This document shows positions 9,734-21,885 of a stretch of 64,000 bases of DNA, in pieces. How positions within the stretch are numbered: position 1 is the stretch's first letter; every line of letters begins with the position of its first letter. The notes under the pieces were generated by a model. It saw only the letters and a list, made by a program, of their open reading frames with translations. It was not told the DNA's origin and did no database searches. The stretch is taken from assembly GCA_023105745.1 (NCBI GenBank), contig JALGQZ010000011.1, positions 43,802,698 through 43,866,697 on the forward strand. The letters run 5' to 3'. This DNA comes from Austropuccinia psidii (Eukaryota > Basidiomycota > Pucciniomycetes > Pucciniales > Sphaerophragmiaceae). Position numbers and translations under genes: made by a program.

Positions 9734-12700
9734 GTGACAACTGTCACCCTTGAGTCAATTAGCAATGCTTGTGAAAGAATTGAGACCCAATGTCAAAATA
9801 ATGACACAGAGGATCCTTCCATTTTTAAAGTAAATGATAGACTTAAAACTCTTGAAGACCATGTCTTACAAATAGTTAAGAACACCAATCAATTTGCTAT
9901 ACATTTAGCAAAAAGTGACAGTGAGAGGCAGAAATTGAAGAATAATATAATTGCAAGTGTGGAGCAAATTCATAAGAATCATGAACCACATATGCCAAGA
10001 CATTCCACACCTTTGACTGAAGAAAAACTTTCTGTTAAAGAAAGTTTGACTCCATTCTTAGGAGAAAATGCCTACTCTGCAAGAGATATTCCCAAAATAG
10101 AAGAATGGCCAACATTCTCTGGTGAAGGAGAATACAACCATATTGAATTCATCAGGACTATTGATATGTTGCAAGAAGACTTTAATATACCTGATGAAAT
10201 TATAGTGGGAAAACTACACTGTTTGTTTACCAGAACTGCAAAGAAATGGTATTACAAAATGAGGATTGATCATGGTAAACATGACTGGTCTTGGTGGAAA
10301 TCTGAAGTGATTACCAAATGGGCCAATAATTCTTGGAGGTTTAAAATGGAGAATGCTTTTGAAAGTGCCATTTTTAACTCAGAAAAAGACAAACCACTTA
10401 CTTGGTTCTTCAAACAAAAAGACAGATTATCTGCTTTACACCCAGATATGTCTTACACTATGATTAATATGAAAATATTAAGAAAGTGTGGAGGAGAATT
10501 GGAACATGCTATCAAAAGCAGATGTGTGGAACCTTGTTCAACAGAGGACTACATTAATGCTATGGAAGATATCATTACCAGGACAAGAATTGGTAAAACT
10601 TGGATTAAAAACCCAATAGAGTCCAAAATAGTCTCAAAGATTCCTAGAGAGGAAAGAAGACCAGAAAGACCTGTCTTGAAGTGTCATAAATGTGGAAGTA
10701 CTTCACATTTGGCCAACACTTGTACTAAGAAGACAAAAATCAATGAAGTTCAAGTCATTGAAGAAATTCAATGTACTGAAGAGAAAGAGGAGTCTGATCG
10801 AGATTATGCAGTCTCTGAAGATACACCAGTGGAGGACTATCCCATTGAAAACATTTCAGCTTTCTTTGAGGTCACAGAAGTCCATACCCACTTGCCACAG
10901 TACAGTGAAGATTGCTGCAACCTGATCAATATCCAAGATGCCAGAATGTGTAAAACAAAACCTGCTAGAGGAAAGGGTTATACTGCTGGAGCATCCTGTA
11001 TCACATCAGTTCTGATGAGTGATATTGAAGCCAAAGTAAATTTGGATACAGGGGCATTTTGCACTTGTGTTGGCAAAGATTATCTCCAAATTATACTTCC
11101 TGAATGGAAAAACCATCTATTACCAATAGAAGGTGTACAATTCAGTAGTGCAAGTAACAATATGTACCCCTTGGGCATATTGGACACTAATATTGTATTC
11201 CCACATCCAGCAGGAAGTGTAAGAATGAAAACTGAGATTGTAGTAATGGATAATTGCACATCTCAGCACATCATTCTTGGAAATGATTACTTAAATATTT
11301 ATGGTATTGATATGAATAACCATAAAGACAGATATTTCACAATTGGAGATAACAAGACACAAAAATTTGCTTTCTCCAATATGCCAAAACAGATATCTGT
11401 AGTATCTTCTGTCAAAGATACTTACAAAGATGAATTTGTGACTAATCAACTTGTTGAAGCACAAATTAATCAATCATTGTCACCAAAGATGAGGAATGAG
11501 GTTATTAATGTGTTATACACATATAAAAATGCATTTGCCTCTGATAATGAACCATTAGGCACTATAAGAGGACATGAAGTTGATATTACTCTTAATATTG
11601 ACAGACCATATCCTCCAGTACTTAGAAGACCAGCTTATGCAGCCAGTCCCAGAGCTAGAGAGGCCTTGGAAAAACATATCCAAGAGTTGATCCAACTTGG
11701 TGTGCTAAGGAAAGTAGGCCATAATGAGGAAGTTGAAGTGACAACACCTGTTATTATTGCATGGCATAATGATAAGTCAGGAATGGTTGGAGATTTTAGA
11801 GCTTTGAATACCTACACAGTTCCAGATAGGTATCCAATCCCTAGAATTCAAGAAACCTTGACTCAATTGTCTAAAGCCAAGTATATGACATCAATGGATG
11901 CATTGAAAGGCTTTCATCAAAATGTTTTGACGCCTAAAGCTAAGAAATTACTTAGAATTATCACCCACTGTGGCATTTTTGAGTATCTTAGAATGCCATT
12001 TGGCATTAAAAATGCTCCATCTCATTATCAAAGAATGATGAATACCATCTTCCCCACAGAATTGTCTGAAGGATGGCTTATCATTTATATTGATGATATT
12101 ATTATATGTTCTGACTCATGGTCTTTGCACCTTGAAAGACTTGCAAGAGTACTTCATAAAGTTGCAGAAGTGAACATGAAAATTTCACTTAAGAAATGCA
12201 ATTTTGGTTTTGAAGAACTCAAAGCATTAGGACATGTTGTTTCTGGTTTGAGCTTGGGTATTGACAAGAATAAAGTAGCAGCAGTGTTACTTAAACCAAT
12301 ACCCCAGAATAAAAAAGAAATGATGTCTTTTCTTGGATTTGCTAGTTACTATAGGCAACACTTGAAAGATTTTGCAATTCTAGCCAAGTCACTCTATAGA
12401 ATCTGTGATCAACAGACTGTATTTGATATGACACAGGAAAGAATTAAAGCTTATGAGAAGATAAAGAAAGCCCTTACAGAAGCACCTTTACTCCTCATGC
12501 CTGACTGGAATATTCCTTTTAAATTGTACATTGATGCATGTGGAGATGGACTAGGGGCAGCCCTACATCAAGTCCAGATTATTGATGACAAACCTACAGA
12601 AGGACCAGTTTGTTATATCTCAAGACAAATCAAACCAACAGAAGCCAGATATGGTGCAAGCCAAATGGAGTGCTTATGTTTGGTATGGGCACTTGAGAAA

Positions 12701-14539
12701 CTACACTATTATCTTGATGGCAGTGTTTTTGAAGTGATAACTGACTGTAATGCCGTAAAATCACTTCTTAACATGAAAACTCCCAACAGACATATGTTGA
12801 GATGGCAAATAGCCATTCAAGAATATAGAGGAAACATGACTATAGTTCATAAAGCAGGAAACATTCACAAGAATGCTGATGGACTTAGTAGATGGGCTTT
12901 AGCCAACACTCCTGATAACCCAGCTTATGTACCTTTGGAAGCTGAACCACAGATTCCAAATGAAGGAATTCACATAACTGATATTGGGACTGAATTCTTT
13001 GAAGAGGTCAGAGAGTCTTATAAACAAGACAAGAATTGCCATATCTTGACTTCTTTATTGGATAAAGACTGCAAAGACACATCTTTGGTTAATTCACTAG
13101 ATGAAGTTTGGAAAAATTCCTATTCTGAAGGAAGATTTCACTTGTTTGATGGGATTATTTACCATAGAACAAAGCATTCTTGTGTGATGACACTGTGTAG
13201 TAGATTGCTTATCAATACCATTCTTCATGAATGCCATGATAGCATTTACTCTGGACACCTATCAGAAGACAGAACACTTGAAAAGGTGAAGAACTGTGCA
13301 TGGTGGCCATCTTGGAGAAAAGAAACCATTGAATATTGCCATACCTGTGATAGATGCCAAAAAGCAAACAGGAGTACAGGCAAGAAATTTGGATTGATGA
13401 TCCATATTCAAGAACCAAAATCCCCTTGGGAAGTTGTTCACATGGATTGGGTCACAGCACTTCCTCCAAGTGGTGACAAAAGTTATAATGCTTGTTTAGT
13501 CATTGTAGACAGATATAGCAAAACTCCCATATTCTTACCATGTCATAAAGATGACACTGCTATGGATACAGCTCTTCTTTTATGGAGTAGAGTTATTTCT
13601 CATACAGGGTTATTTAAGAATATCATAAGTGACAGAGATCCCAAATTCACATCTTCACTTTGGACCAATCTTCATAGATTGTTTGGGACTAAGTTATCAT
13701 TCTCTACAGCATATCACCCTCAAACAGATGGGCTAGCAGAGAGGATGATTCAAACTTTAGAAGACATGATCAGGAGATTTTGTGCTTATGGATTAGAATT
13801 CAAAGACTCAGATGGCTTTACCCATGACTGGTGCACTCTGATACCTGCATTAGAATTGGCATACAAGACATCAGTCCATTCTTCCACAGGACAAACTCCT
13901 GCTATGTTAGAAAAAGGATGGAATCCAAGACTCCCAGCAGACACACTGAGGAAAGACTTGATTGACATTCATCCTACAGCTTCCAGCTTCAAATTAATGC
14001 TTGATAAAGTAAAGCACCATGCAAAAAAGAGTATGGATGATGCTTTTGATTATCCAAAACAGAAGTGGGACAAGAGTCATAAAGTACCAGACTTCAAAGT
14101 AGGGGACTTAGTTCTAGTTTCAACCTTGAATTTTAATAATATCAAAGGCCCAAAGAAACTTAAAGATTCTTATGTAGGACCTTTTGTTATTGTTGCTTTA
14201 CATGGAACCAATGCAGTTCAAGTGGAATTGGGTGGTGAATTGGAAAATAAACACCCCACATTTCCAGTCAGCTTGATAAAACCTTATCAACCAGCCGATG
14301 AAGAATTGTTTCCTTTAAGAAACCCAACTCCTTTAACTGTACCACCTGTGGAACAGAATGAAGACAAAAAGATAAAGAAAGTCATTAAAGAAAGGAGACT
14401 TAGGGGTAAAAATCAAAGAGAATATCTTGTCAGATATAGAAATCCAGTACATGAAGATGAATGGATGGCAGAATCAGAAATACCTGACTCAGATAAACTC
14501 TTAAGAAGATTTAGACATGAAAGAAGGCCACAAGCCTGA
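9734..14539 (+). CDS. gag-pol: Gag-Pol polyprotein of element B (intact 1601-codon frame)
   Basis: Structural Gag and enzymes for retrotransposition. Residues counted from the GTG at 9734: coiled-coil-like start; Gag core about 121-300 ([37 protein letters not shown]); CCHC zinc knuckle C317-x2-C320-x4-H325-x4-C330; aspartic protease D438-T-G; reverse transcriptase with YIDD at 785-788; RNase H with the [13 protein letters not shown] segment near 934; integrase with a HHCC zinc region near 1164-1200 and catalytic D1238, D1300, E1336 (D,D35E); and a chromo-like tail ([14 protein letters not shown]). All key catalytic residues are present. The frame is open from 9500, but its first ATG is only at 9992, so GTG is not a likely start; translation may depend on ORF0. 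TAG at 9497 and TAA at 9455 close the frame upstream. Confidence 0.93.
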   Translation: MTTVTLESISNACERIETQCQNNDTEDPSIFKVNDRLKTLEDHVLQIVKNTNQFAIHLAKSDSERQKLKNNIIASVEQIHKNHEPHMPRHSTPLTEEKLSVKESLTPFLGENAYSARDIPKIEEWPTFSGEGEYNHIEFIRTIDMLQEDFNIPDEIIVGKLHCLFTRTAKKWYYKMRIDHGKHDWSWWKSEVITKWANNSWRFKMENAFESAIFNSEKDKPLTWFFKQKDRLSALHPDMSYTMINMKILRKCGGELEHAIKSRCVEPCSTEDYINAMEDIITRTRIGKTWIKNPIESKIVSKIPREERRPERPVLKCHKCGSTSHLANTCTKKTKINEVQVIEEIQCTEEKEESDRDYAVSEDTPVEDYPIENISAFFEVTEVHTHLPQYSEDCCNLINIQDARMCKTKPARGKGYTAGASCITSVLMSDIEAKVNLDTGAFCTCVGKDYLQIILPEWKNHLLPIEGVQFSSASNNMYPLGILDTNIVFPHPAGSVRMKTEIVVMDNCTSQHIILGNDYLNIYGIDMNNHKDRYFTIGDNKTQKFAFSNMPKQISVVSSVKDTYKDEFVTNQLVEAQINQSLSPKMRNEVINVLYTYKNAFASDNEPLGTIRGHEVDITLNIDRPYPPVLRRPAYAASPRAREALEKHIQELIQLGVLRKVGHNEEVEVTTPVIIAWHNDKSGMVGDFRALNTYTVPDRYPIPRIQETLTQLSKAKYMTSMDALKGFHQNVLTPKAKKLLRIITHCGIFEYLRMPFGIKNAPSHYQRMMNTIFPTELSEGWLIIYIDDIIICSDSWSLHLERLARVLHKVAEVNMKISLKKCNFGFEELKALGHVVSGLSLGIDKNKVAAVLLKPIPQNKKEMMSFLGFASYYRQHLKDFAILAKSLYRICDQQTVFDMTQERIKAYEKIKKALTEAPLLLMPDWNIPFKLYIDACGDGLGAALHQVQIIDDKPTEGPVCYISRQIKPTEARYGASQMECLCLVWALEKLHYYLDGSVFEVITDCNAVKSLLNMKTPNRHMLRWQIAIQEYRGNMTIVHKAGNIHKNADGLSRWALANTPDNPAYVPLEAEPQIPNEGIHITDIGTEFFEEVRESYKQDKNCHILTSLLDKDCKDTSLVNSLDEVWKNSYSEGRFHLFDGIIYHRTKHSCVMTLCSRLLINTILHECHDSIYSGHLSEDRTLEKVKNCAWWPSWRKETIEYCHTCDRCQKANRSTGKKFGLMIHIQEPKSPWEVVHMDWVTALPPSGDKSYNACLVIVDRYSKTPIFLPCHKDDTAMDTALLLWSRVISHTGLFKNIISDRDPKFTSSLWTNLHRLFGTKLSFSTAYHPQTDGLAERMIQTLEDMIRRFCAYGLEFKDSDGFTHDWCTLIPALELAYKTSVHSSTGQTPAMLEKGWNPRLPADTLRKDLIDIHPTASSFKLMLDKVKHHAKKSMDDAFDYPKQKWDKSHKVPDFKVGDLVLVSTLNFNNIKGPKKLKDSYVGPFVIVALHGTNAVQVELGGELENKHPTFPVSLIKPYQPADEELFPLRNPTPLTVPPVEQNEDKKIKKVIKERRLRGKNQREYLVRYRNPVHEDEWMAESEIPDSDKLLRRFRHERRPQA

Positions 14540-14667
14540 ATATGTCTATAAATGTGCTTCAAATTACTTGATCTGAGTAATGTGAAGAGGTTGGACAGTG
14601 GACATTACCCCCTTTGGGGCCTTATTCTTTTTTTCACTAATAAAATTGTAGTACAATTTTATTTTTT

Positions 14668-14679
14668 GGTGGGAGGGAA
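14668..14679 (+). promoter_or_regulatory. Polypurine tract of element B
   Basis: GGTGGGAGGGAA directly precedes the 3' LTR. Comparable tracts precede the 3' LTRs of C (GGGGGAGGGAA, 36477-36488) and D (GGTGGTAGGGAA, 47827-47838). This is the expected plus-strand primer of reverse transcription. Confidence 0.75.
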
Positions 14680-16597
14680 TGTGAGCCTTGAGGTATATTT
14701 TACATACCCAAATAGGCCACAATTATCTTAAAAAGAAATTCTGAATTATGCAAAACTCATAAGTCATGCATATATCCAAAATTCATCATTTTCAATTTCA
14801 GAAAAGATGAATAACTTTTTATTGAGTAAGTAAGTCCATGGATTTAAGACCAGATTTGGATTCTACACAAAAATTCACCTAGGGTAGCTCCATAGAGTGA
14901 ATAAGCTCAATTTAAGTATTTGAGGTGGTAAAATGGAAAATACTTCAATACCACATCATTAATACCACATAAAAGATCCGTGAAAATTTTTGTTTTTCTT
15001 GATTTTTAGCCAAAATAATGGGAAAGTGAGAAATCCCATGTTACATATACACTAAGAATAGTGTTATGCATGTTTTGAGCACTTAATATCATGGTATTCT
15101 TACATGGACTTTTGGTACACCCATAGTGGATATCTCACTTTAAGCTTAAATTACTATTTTGACGTAAAAATTAGGCAAGGGGGACAAAAGACATCAAAGA
15201 GAGCCAGGGTACCCAACTTCTGAGGCCTCAGAGGCGTGGATAGCTCCAGAGCATGGATCCATGGCTCATCTTAGCCCAATTGGTAAACTAAAACTCTTTG
15301 GGAACTTGGTTACCAAGTTACACCTACTGTAATTGTAAGAAAAATAGCAAATAACCTGCTATTTTGACGTGCCAAGGAGGTAATGAGCTACTTAGACTCC
15401 TGTAACCACGTCAATTCTTGATGACTTTCCATGACTAGACCCTAAAAGAGTAATTAAACCCTTTTGGGATCCATATTCATTGATTTACCTCATAGCAACC
15501 AGCAAAATACTGCTATTTGCAATTCACGTACAAATGAGGTAAAAACTTCAAAAATTCATTCAAAATACAATTCTTAATGAATCTTTCTGAAACTTTCAGG
15601 ACCAATGAAGAACTGTATTATCTATGGTACAACCAAAAAGAATTATGTTTTTACTAGTAAAATTAAAAGCTTTACTTACAGTCCATTTTTGACCATTCTA
15701 CGTGAAACACTGAATCTTCAAAAATTCACAGTAATTACAACCTGTGATGAAATTGGCAATAACATTGATAACTTTGAGAAATAAATGATTATTTTAGAAT
15801 AAAAGAAGATTTACAGATGTTACTCCTTTTATTCTTAACCATATTGGGGTTGGTAGTCACGTAAAAGCATCAATTAAGTAATTATGATAATCTTACGTGA
15901 CAACAGATGATGCAATCATTAATGCAAAAGGGTTTATTGTTTTCTCACTCACTGGTTTATCAGTTTGCTCCATGGCACGCCTCTGTGAGCTGTTGTTGAC
16001 TTAAAAGAAGCCTCTTCTTGCTGTTTTTTCCAAGAATCATCTTATAAATTTATTAAATCATTATTACCAACAAGTAAGTATTAGTTCAACTATTCTTAAG
16101 TGTTTTAAATCTTTCAGAATCAATCAGAAAGACGTGAAATCATAGAATCCAACTATATATTGTTGTAATACTGTTATAAATCATCTTGATCCCTTAAATC
16201 CACAATTCTACGTCAAATTTCTCTACTTTTATCTATCAATAAGTTCTTTGGAGTGTTAGTGAGTCATTTATCTTTAATTCTTAAAGTTTTTCTCTAGTAA
16301 TAGTTTTCTTCAAGAATTATCTTTATAATTATTCTTGTAAAAGATAATTATATATTAAAATAATTTTATTATTTTAATAAAAGAAGTTTTTATTATTAAA
16401 TTCTTCTTGTAATTGATTCTTGTAGACAATTACTACTCACTGTTATAATCACTAGTAGTGTATAACACGTGAAAGAAATAATTTTATAATTATTTAATTG
16501 TGGTTATAATAATTTTTATTATTATATTTCATAAGAACAGACATAGTACTGTTGATTAATAGTAATATTATCATCAGTTTCATAGTCACATCTTACA
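14680..16597 (+). repeat. 3' LTR of element B
   Basis: TGTGAGCC to TCTTACA, nearly identical to 6322-8237. The differences I saw are single bases, many of them C/T or A/G. The LTR frame at 15606 ends after 59 codons, as in the 5' LTR. Confidence 0.95.
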
Positions 16598-17188
16598 CTT
16601 AGGACAGCAAACATATTGATTGAGTTCTGGAGTAAGACCGAGTTTTTTAATGACAGTTTGCAAATCCTCTGGGATTAGATGCTGAATATAGTTTCTGTTA
16701 TTTAATTCTTTTGATAAAGTAATTATACATATCAGATAGTTTCTAGCAATTTGACATTTTCTCGACTCATACCACCAATGACATATAGCCATGCAATCAA
16801 ATGTTAAATAAGTTCTAAGGATTAAAAAGTGCTAGATGATAAATTGTTTATTTAAAGTTAAAGATTAAATCCACTTACAAATCAATTCCACAAATTTATT
16901 TTCAGTAAAATGATCAATCTTTGGACCTTCTTTATGTTTCTACAATGGTTCATGACAATGATTTGAATTGAGTAGATCTGATAGTATGGTTCTTGAGATG
17001 AGATTGGATAAGAGCTGTTCAGATTGACAGTCTTTTGCCCAGTAACAATTATGGGTCCTCTGAGAAACATGAACACCTTGAGTTTTGTTTCCATATTCAT
17101 TGGTGAAGTCAAACTTGATGCACTGAGGGCAATCGCAGACTTCCATTTGATCCAATTGGCTGGTCAAAGAAAAAAGATTTAAAACCAA
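16598..17188 (-). pseudogene. Tnp2-type transposase pseudogene, N-terminal part
   Basis: Minus-strand blocks: MEVCDCPQCIKFDFTNEYGN (about 17140-17080) within the frame 17188-16940, then, after a probable intron or decayed stretch (about 16860-16800), CHWWYESRKCQIARNYLICI and LIPEDLQTVIKKLGLTPELN leading to YVCCPK at 16598. The CxC and CCPKC cysteine motifs are what rust Tnp2 proteins carry before the catalytic part. The coding sequence resumes at 6319 with the missing Cys, so 16598-17188 and 4157-6321 are one gene split by element B. Confidence 0.7.
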
Positions 17189-17635
17189 TTTAGAAAGAAT
17201 TCATTGATTTTGATGGTTATAAAAAATTGGATTCAAAAAAAATAATTTTTTAAAAAAATTGAAAAAAGTTTAATCAAAATTAATGGAATAAAATATCAAC
17301 TTTTGATGGTTGAAAACAATTGGGTAAAAAGTAATCAAATGAAAGAAAATTAGAATCAGAGATGTTGAGGGTGAAACCAATGGCTGTTTTGACAATGCTT
17401 ATGCACTGTTGCGTGGGGGTTGATAAGGACCACTCTGCATGCCGCAGTGTCAGGTGCTTTCCAGTTGTGTGAGAAAGGAAAGGTTTTATTTTTTGATCCA
17501 GAATTCTAAGTGTGTCCATAGCACTACTTTCCTTTTCAGTTCTCTACAAATCTTCAAAAATATTGGATATATTTAATTCTATTTTTTTATTTATTCTTCT
17601 AGTAAGCTTGAAGCTGATAATAATGGTATGGAATG
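17189..17635. other. Junction region between Tnp2 and element D; no clear gene
   Basis: AT-rich sequence. A 79-codon minus-strand frame at 17280-17519 (start MDTLRILDQKIKPFLSHTTG) might be a further upstream exon of the Tnp2 gene, but I recognise nothing in it. No LTR of element D is present, so D is truncated at its 5' end or joined here by a rearrangement. Confidence 0.4.
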
Positions 17636-18499
17636 CCACAGTGCCAGACAAGAGCCAGAATCCCCAAAGAGAAATTAAAAGGGAAAGGAAAATTCCAAGT
17701 GGAATGTACCTTACCCACAGAACTACAGAATTCTGGAGAAGGAAAAGACAGCCATGGACAATGTGTTTAATATGGCAAGAACATTGATGGAATTCAAAAA
17801 CAAGGAGGAGAAAATAATGAATCAATCCTTTGCAAGAAAATAGACCTTGTAAAGCTTCTATCTCATATCAAAGCTTGTAATAAAGAAATTTTAGCAAATC
17901 TTAAAAACTTTGAGTATATCCAACAAAATTTGTGTAGAGAAATTTTACAAGTGAAACAATCACAAAAGACCATTATTGGTCTGAAAAATGTGAATGAAGC
18001 CAATATTTTGTCTTTGATACATATTTGTGAGAGAATTGAGTCCAAAGTCACTTTACTCAATTGACCAGATGATAGTTCTATTTCTTTTATTACCAAACAG
18101 CTAGAGGAATTGATAATACAAGTTCAAAACTGGGAAAATTCAACTGGTCACAATTCTGCTTTTTTTCAAGAACAATTGGAAAAAAGTGATAAAGCACAAC
18201 TTGAATTGAAAGAAGATATTCAATCAAGTATAAATAATATATCACTGAAAATGAGTTTCCAAGAAATTCCATACCAATTCTTGACAGGAATGTGTTTAGC
18301 TTTAATAATGACTTACATCATACAATTTAAAGCAATGCAGAGGTAGAAACTTCCTGTAATTTAAAGTAAATTACCCAATTAGAGTAAGGGCCAAACTTCA
18401 GTAGTGAAGAAGAATTTAATCATATAGAATTTACAAAGACAATTTATATGTTCAAAGAAGACTTTAACATACCAGATGAATATATATAAGTGCCAAATT
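17636..18499 (+). pseudogene. Element D: end of ORF0 and start of gag
   Basis: The ORF0 frame shows QEPESPKRN, a stop, then [29 protein letters not shown] and a terminal stop at about 17840. The gag frame follows with a coiled-coil-like stretch (ILSLIHICERIESKVTLLN, 18008-18063; ELIIQVQNWENSTGHNSAFF, 18105-18170), then [20 protein letters not shown] up to the LTR insertion. Several stops interrupt it (for example TGA at 18062-18064). Confidence 0.65.
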
Positions 18500-20425
18500 T
18501 GTGAGCCTTGAGGTATATTTTTACATACCCAAATAGGCCACAATCATCTTAAAAAGAAATTTTGAATTATGCAAAACTCATAAGTCATGCATATATCCAA
18601 AATTCATCATTTTCAATTTCAGAAAAGATGAATAACTTTTTATTGAGTAAGTAAATCCATGGATTTAAGACCAGATTTGGATTCTACACAAAAATTCACC
18701 TAGGGTAGCTCCATAGAGTGAATAAGCTCAATTTAAGTATTTGAGGTGGTAAAATGGAAAATACTTCAATACCACATCATTAATACCACATAAAAGATCC
18801 GTGAAAATTTTTGTTTTTCTTGATTTTTGGCCAAAATAATGGGAAAGTGAGAAATCCCATGTTACATATACACTAAGAATAGTGTTATGCATGTTTTGAG
18901 CACTTAATATTATGGTATTCTTACATGGACTTTTGGTACACCCATAGTGGATATCTCACTTTAAGCTTAAATTACTATTTTGACGTAAAAAATAAGCAAG
19001 GGGGACAAAAGACATCAAAGAGAGCCAGGGTACCCAACTTCTGAGGCCTCAGAGGCGTGGATAGCTCCAGAGCATGGATCCATGGCTCATCTTGGCCCAA
19101 TTGGTAAACTAAAACTCTTTGGGAACTTGGTTACCAAGTTACACCTACTGTAATCATAAGAAAAATAGCAAATAACCTGCTATTTTGACGTGCCAAGGAG
19201 GTAATAAGCTACTTAGGCTCCTGTAACCATGTCGATTCTTGATGACTTTCCATGACTAGACCCTAAAAGAGTAATTAAACCCTTTTGGGATCCATATTCA
19301 TTGATTTACCTCATAGCAACCAGCAAAATACTGCTATTTGCAATTCTACGTAGAAATGAGGTAAAAACTTCAAAAATTCATTAAAAATACAATTCTTAAT
19401 TAATCTTCCTGAAATTTTCAGGACCAATGAAGAACTGTATTATCTATGGTACAACCAAAAATAATTATGGTTTTACTAGTAAAATTAAAAGTCTTACTTA
19501 CAGTCCATTTTTGACCATTCTATGTGAAACACTGAATCTTCAAAAATTTACAGTAATTACAACCTGTGATGAAATTGGCAATAACATTGATAACTTTGAG
19601 AAATCAATGATTATTTTAGAATAAAAGAAGATTTACAGATGTTACTCCTTTTATTCTTAACCATATTGGGGTTGGTAGTCACGTAAAAGCATCAATTAAG
19701 TAATTATGATAATCTTACGTGACAACAGATGATGCAATCATTAAATCCAAAAAGGTTTATTGTTTTCTCACTCACTGGTTTTTAAGTTTGCTCCATGGCA
19801 CGCCTCTGTGAGCTGTTGTTGACTTAAAAGAAGCCTATTCTTGCTGTTTTTTCCGCATCATCATCTTATCAATTTATTAAATCATTATTACCAACAAGTA
19901 AGTATTAGTTAAAGCTATTCTTAAGTGTTTTAAATCTTTCCAAATCATCCAGAAAGACTTGAAATCCTAGAATCTAACTATATATTGTTGTAATACTGTT
20001 ATAAATCCTTTTGATCCCTTAAGTCCACAATTCTACGTCAAATTTCTCTACTCTTATCTATCAATAAGCTCTTTGGAGTATTAGTGAGTCATTTATTCTT
20101 AAATTCTTAAAGTTTTTCTCTAGTAATAGTTTTCTTCAAGAATTATCTTTATAATTATTCTTGCAAAAGATAATTATATATTAAAATAATTTTATTATTT
20201 TAATAAAGAAGTTTTTTATTATTAAATTCTTCTTGTAATTGATTCTAGTAGACAATTACTTGCTCACTGTTAAAATCACTAGTAGTGCTTAACACGTGAA
20301 AGAAATAATTTTTTAATTATTTAATTGTGGTTATAATAATACTTTATTATTATATTTCATAAGAACAGACATAGTACTGTTGATTAATAGTAATATTATC
20401 ATCAGTTTCATAGTCACATCTTACA
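18500..20425 (+). repeat. Solo family-B LTR inserted in element D gag
   Basis: TGTGAGCC to TCTTACA with an exact 5-bp target duplication AAATT (18495-18499 and 20426-20430). Removing it rejoins the gag core of D (KLHSLF to the TWYFKMRKYHGKHSWPWW segment). It is a product of LTR-LTR recombination. It keeps the 65-codon LTR frame (19427-19624), starting MKNCIIYGTTKNNYGF. Confidence 0.95.
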
Positions 20426-21885
20426 AAATTACACTCATTATTTACCAAATAAGCAAAGACATGGTATTTTAAAATGAGAAAATACCATGGTAAACACTCC
20501 TGGCCTTGGTGGAAAGAAAAAATTATTTCCAAATGGAAAAATGATTCCTGGAGATTTAGGATGGAAAATTCTTTTGAAGAAGCTATTTTTAATATTGAGA
20601 GGGATAGGCCCATGTCCTGGTTGCTTAAACAGAAGGACAGAGTAACTGCCCTTCATCCTGATATGTCTGAAACAATGGTACATAAAAGGATATTAGGAGT
20701 GTGTGTTGGTGACTGTGAGAATTCTATAAGAAGAAGATGTACTGAGCCTTTCTGTACAGAAGACTACATAAATTTAATGGAAGAAATTACTACCAGAACA
20801 GAAATTGGTATAAATCTCCAATGGAAAATAAGACCAGTGGGAAACCAGTTTCAAGCCCAAATAAACCACAAGAAAAAGGCCCTTTGAAACTTAATAAATG
20901 TGGAAGTACATCTCATTTACCTAGTACTTCTCCAAAAAAGACAAGGATCAATGAGATAGAAATTGAAAAAGATGAAGACACAAAAGAGACAAAGGAAGTA
21001 TCCTTACATGAGAGTGATTCTGAACCTTCTCAAGAAGAACTAAGAGATAAACTTAGTATAGAAAAAATAATTTTTCCTTTCAAGTCACAGAAGTTCATAC
21101 TTACTTACCACAATATAGTGATGACTGTATGGATCTCATATATTTACAAGATTCTGAAATTCACAAAACCAAGCCTTCTAGAGGTAACGTCTATATGCTT
21201 GGATTATTTTGAATCACTAATATTGTGATAAACAACAAAGAATCGAAGATTCACCTTCACTCAAATACTTTCTGAGCTTGTGTTGGAAAAAATTGTCTTG
21301 TCAACTTTATACCAATTGGCAGGAAGAATTGATTCCAATTGAAGGTATAAAATTCAGGAATGATAGCCAAAATATTCAATCTTTGGGAATTTGGGAGCAG
21401 AATTGATAGTTCCTCACCCTGAAAGAAGTATCAAACTGAAATTGCAATTTATTGTTATAAATAATCCTACTTCACAACATTTTATACTTGGAGATGATTA
21501 TATAGATATTTATGGTATTGATATGAATAATCATAAAGACAGATATTTCACTATAGGAAAAAACAAAAGGCATAAATTTGCTTTTTCTCTGGAAAAAATA
21601 GAATCAACTATCATAAGACAAGTAAAGAATATGAATAAGGAAACATTTGTTACAGATCAATTAATGGTAGCAAACATTAGTCCTGAATTAACATTAGAAA
21701 TGAAGGAAGACCTTATTGAAGTCTTAATTCAATATAAGGAAGCCTTTTCTTCTGATAATTAACCACTTTGGGCCATTAAAGGCCATGAAATAGACATTAT
21801 TCTTAATGTGGAGAGACCTTACCCCCCACTATTAATAAGACCAGCTTATCCAGATAGCCCCAGGGATATAGAAGCATTGGAAACT
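20426..21885 (+). pseudogene. Element D: Gag core, zinc knuckle remnant, protease and pre-RT
   Basis: The Gag core is open at 20474-20887 (HSWPWWKEKIISKWKNDSWR). The CCHC knuckle is damaged: the piece at 20887-20935 reads [14 protein letters not shown], lacking the first and last Cys. The protease active site is lost (HSNTF*ACVGKN around 21260-21290). 21391-21762 retains the segment after the protease ([20 protein letters not shown]) and ends at a TAA where B has a Glu codon. The piece ends with EALET at the family-C LTR insertion. Confidence 0.75.

Larger units (their letters stand above)
6322..16597 (+). mobile_element. Element B: complete Ty3/Gypsy LTR retrotransposon (10.3 kb)
   Basis: LTRs at 6322-8237 and 14680-16597 (1916 and 1918 bp) differ by only about a dozen positions by eye, so the insertion is recent. 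Between them lie a PBS-like site, an AT-rich leader, the spliced accessory frame ORF0, a 1601-codon gag-pol frame and a purine-rich tract. Flanks read ...CACTTC before and CTTAGG after, sharing CTT; a clean 5-bp duplication is not present, probably because the left copy mutated. The target is the Tnp2 gene: the minus-strand sequence reads up to CCPK at 16598 and resumes with the expected Cys at 6319. Confidence 0.95.
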
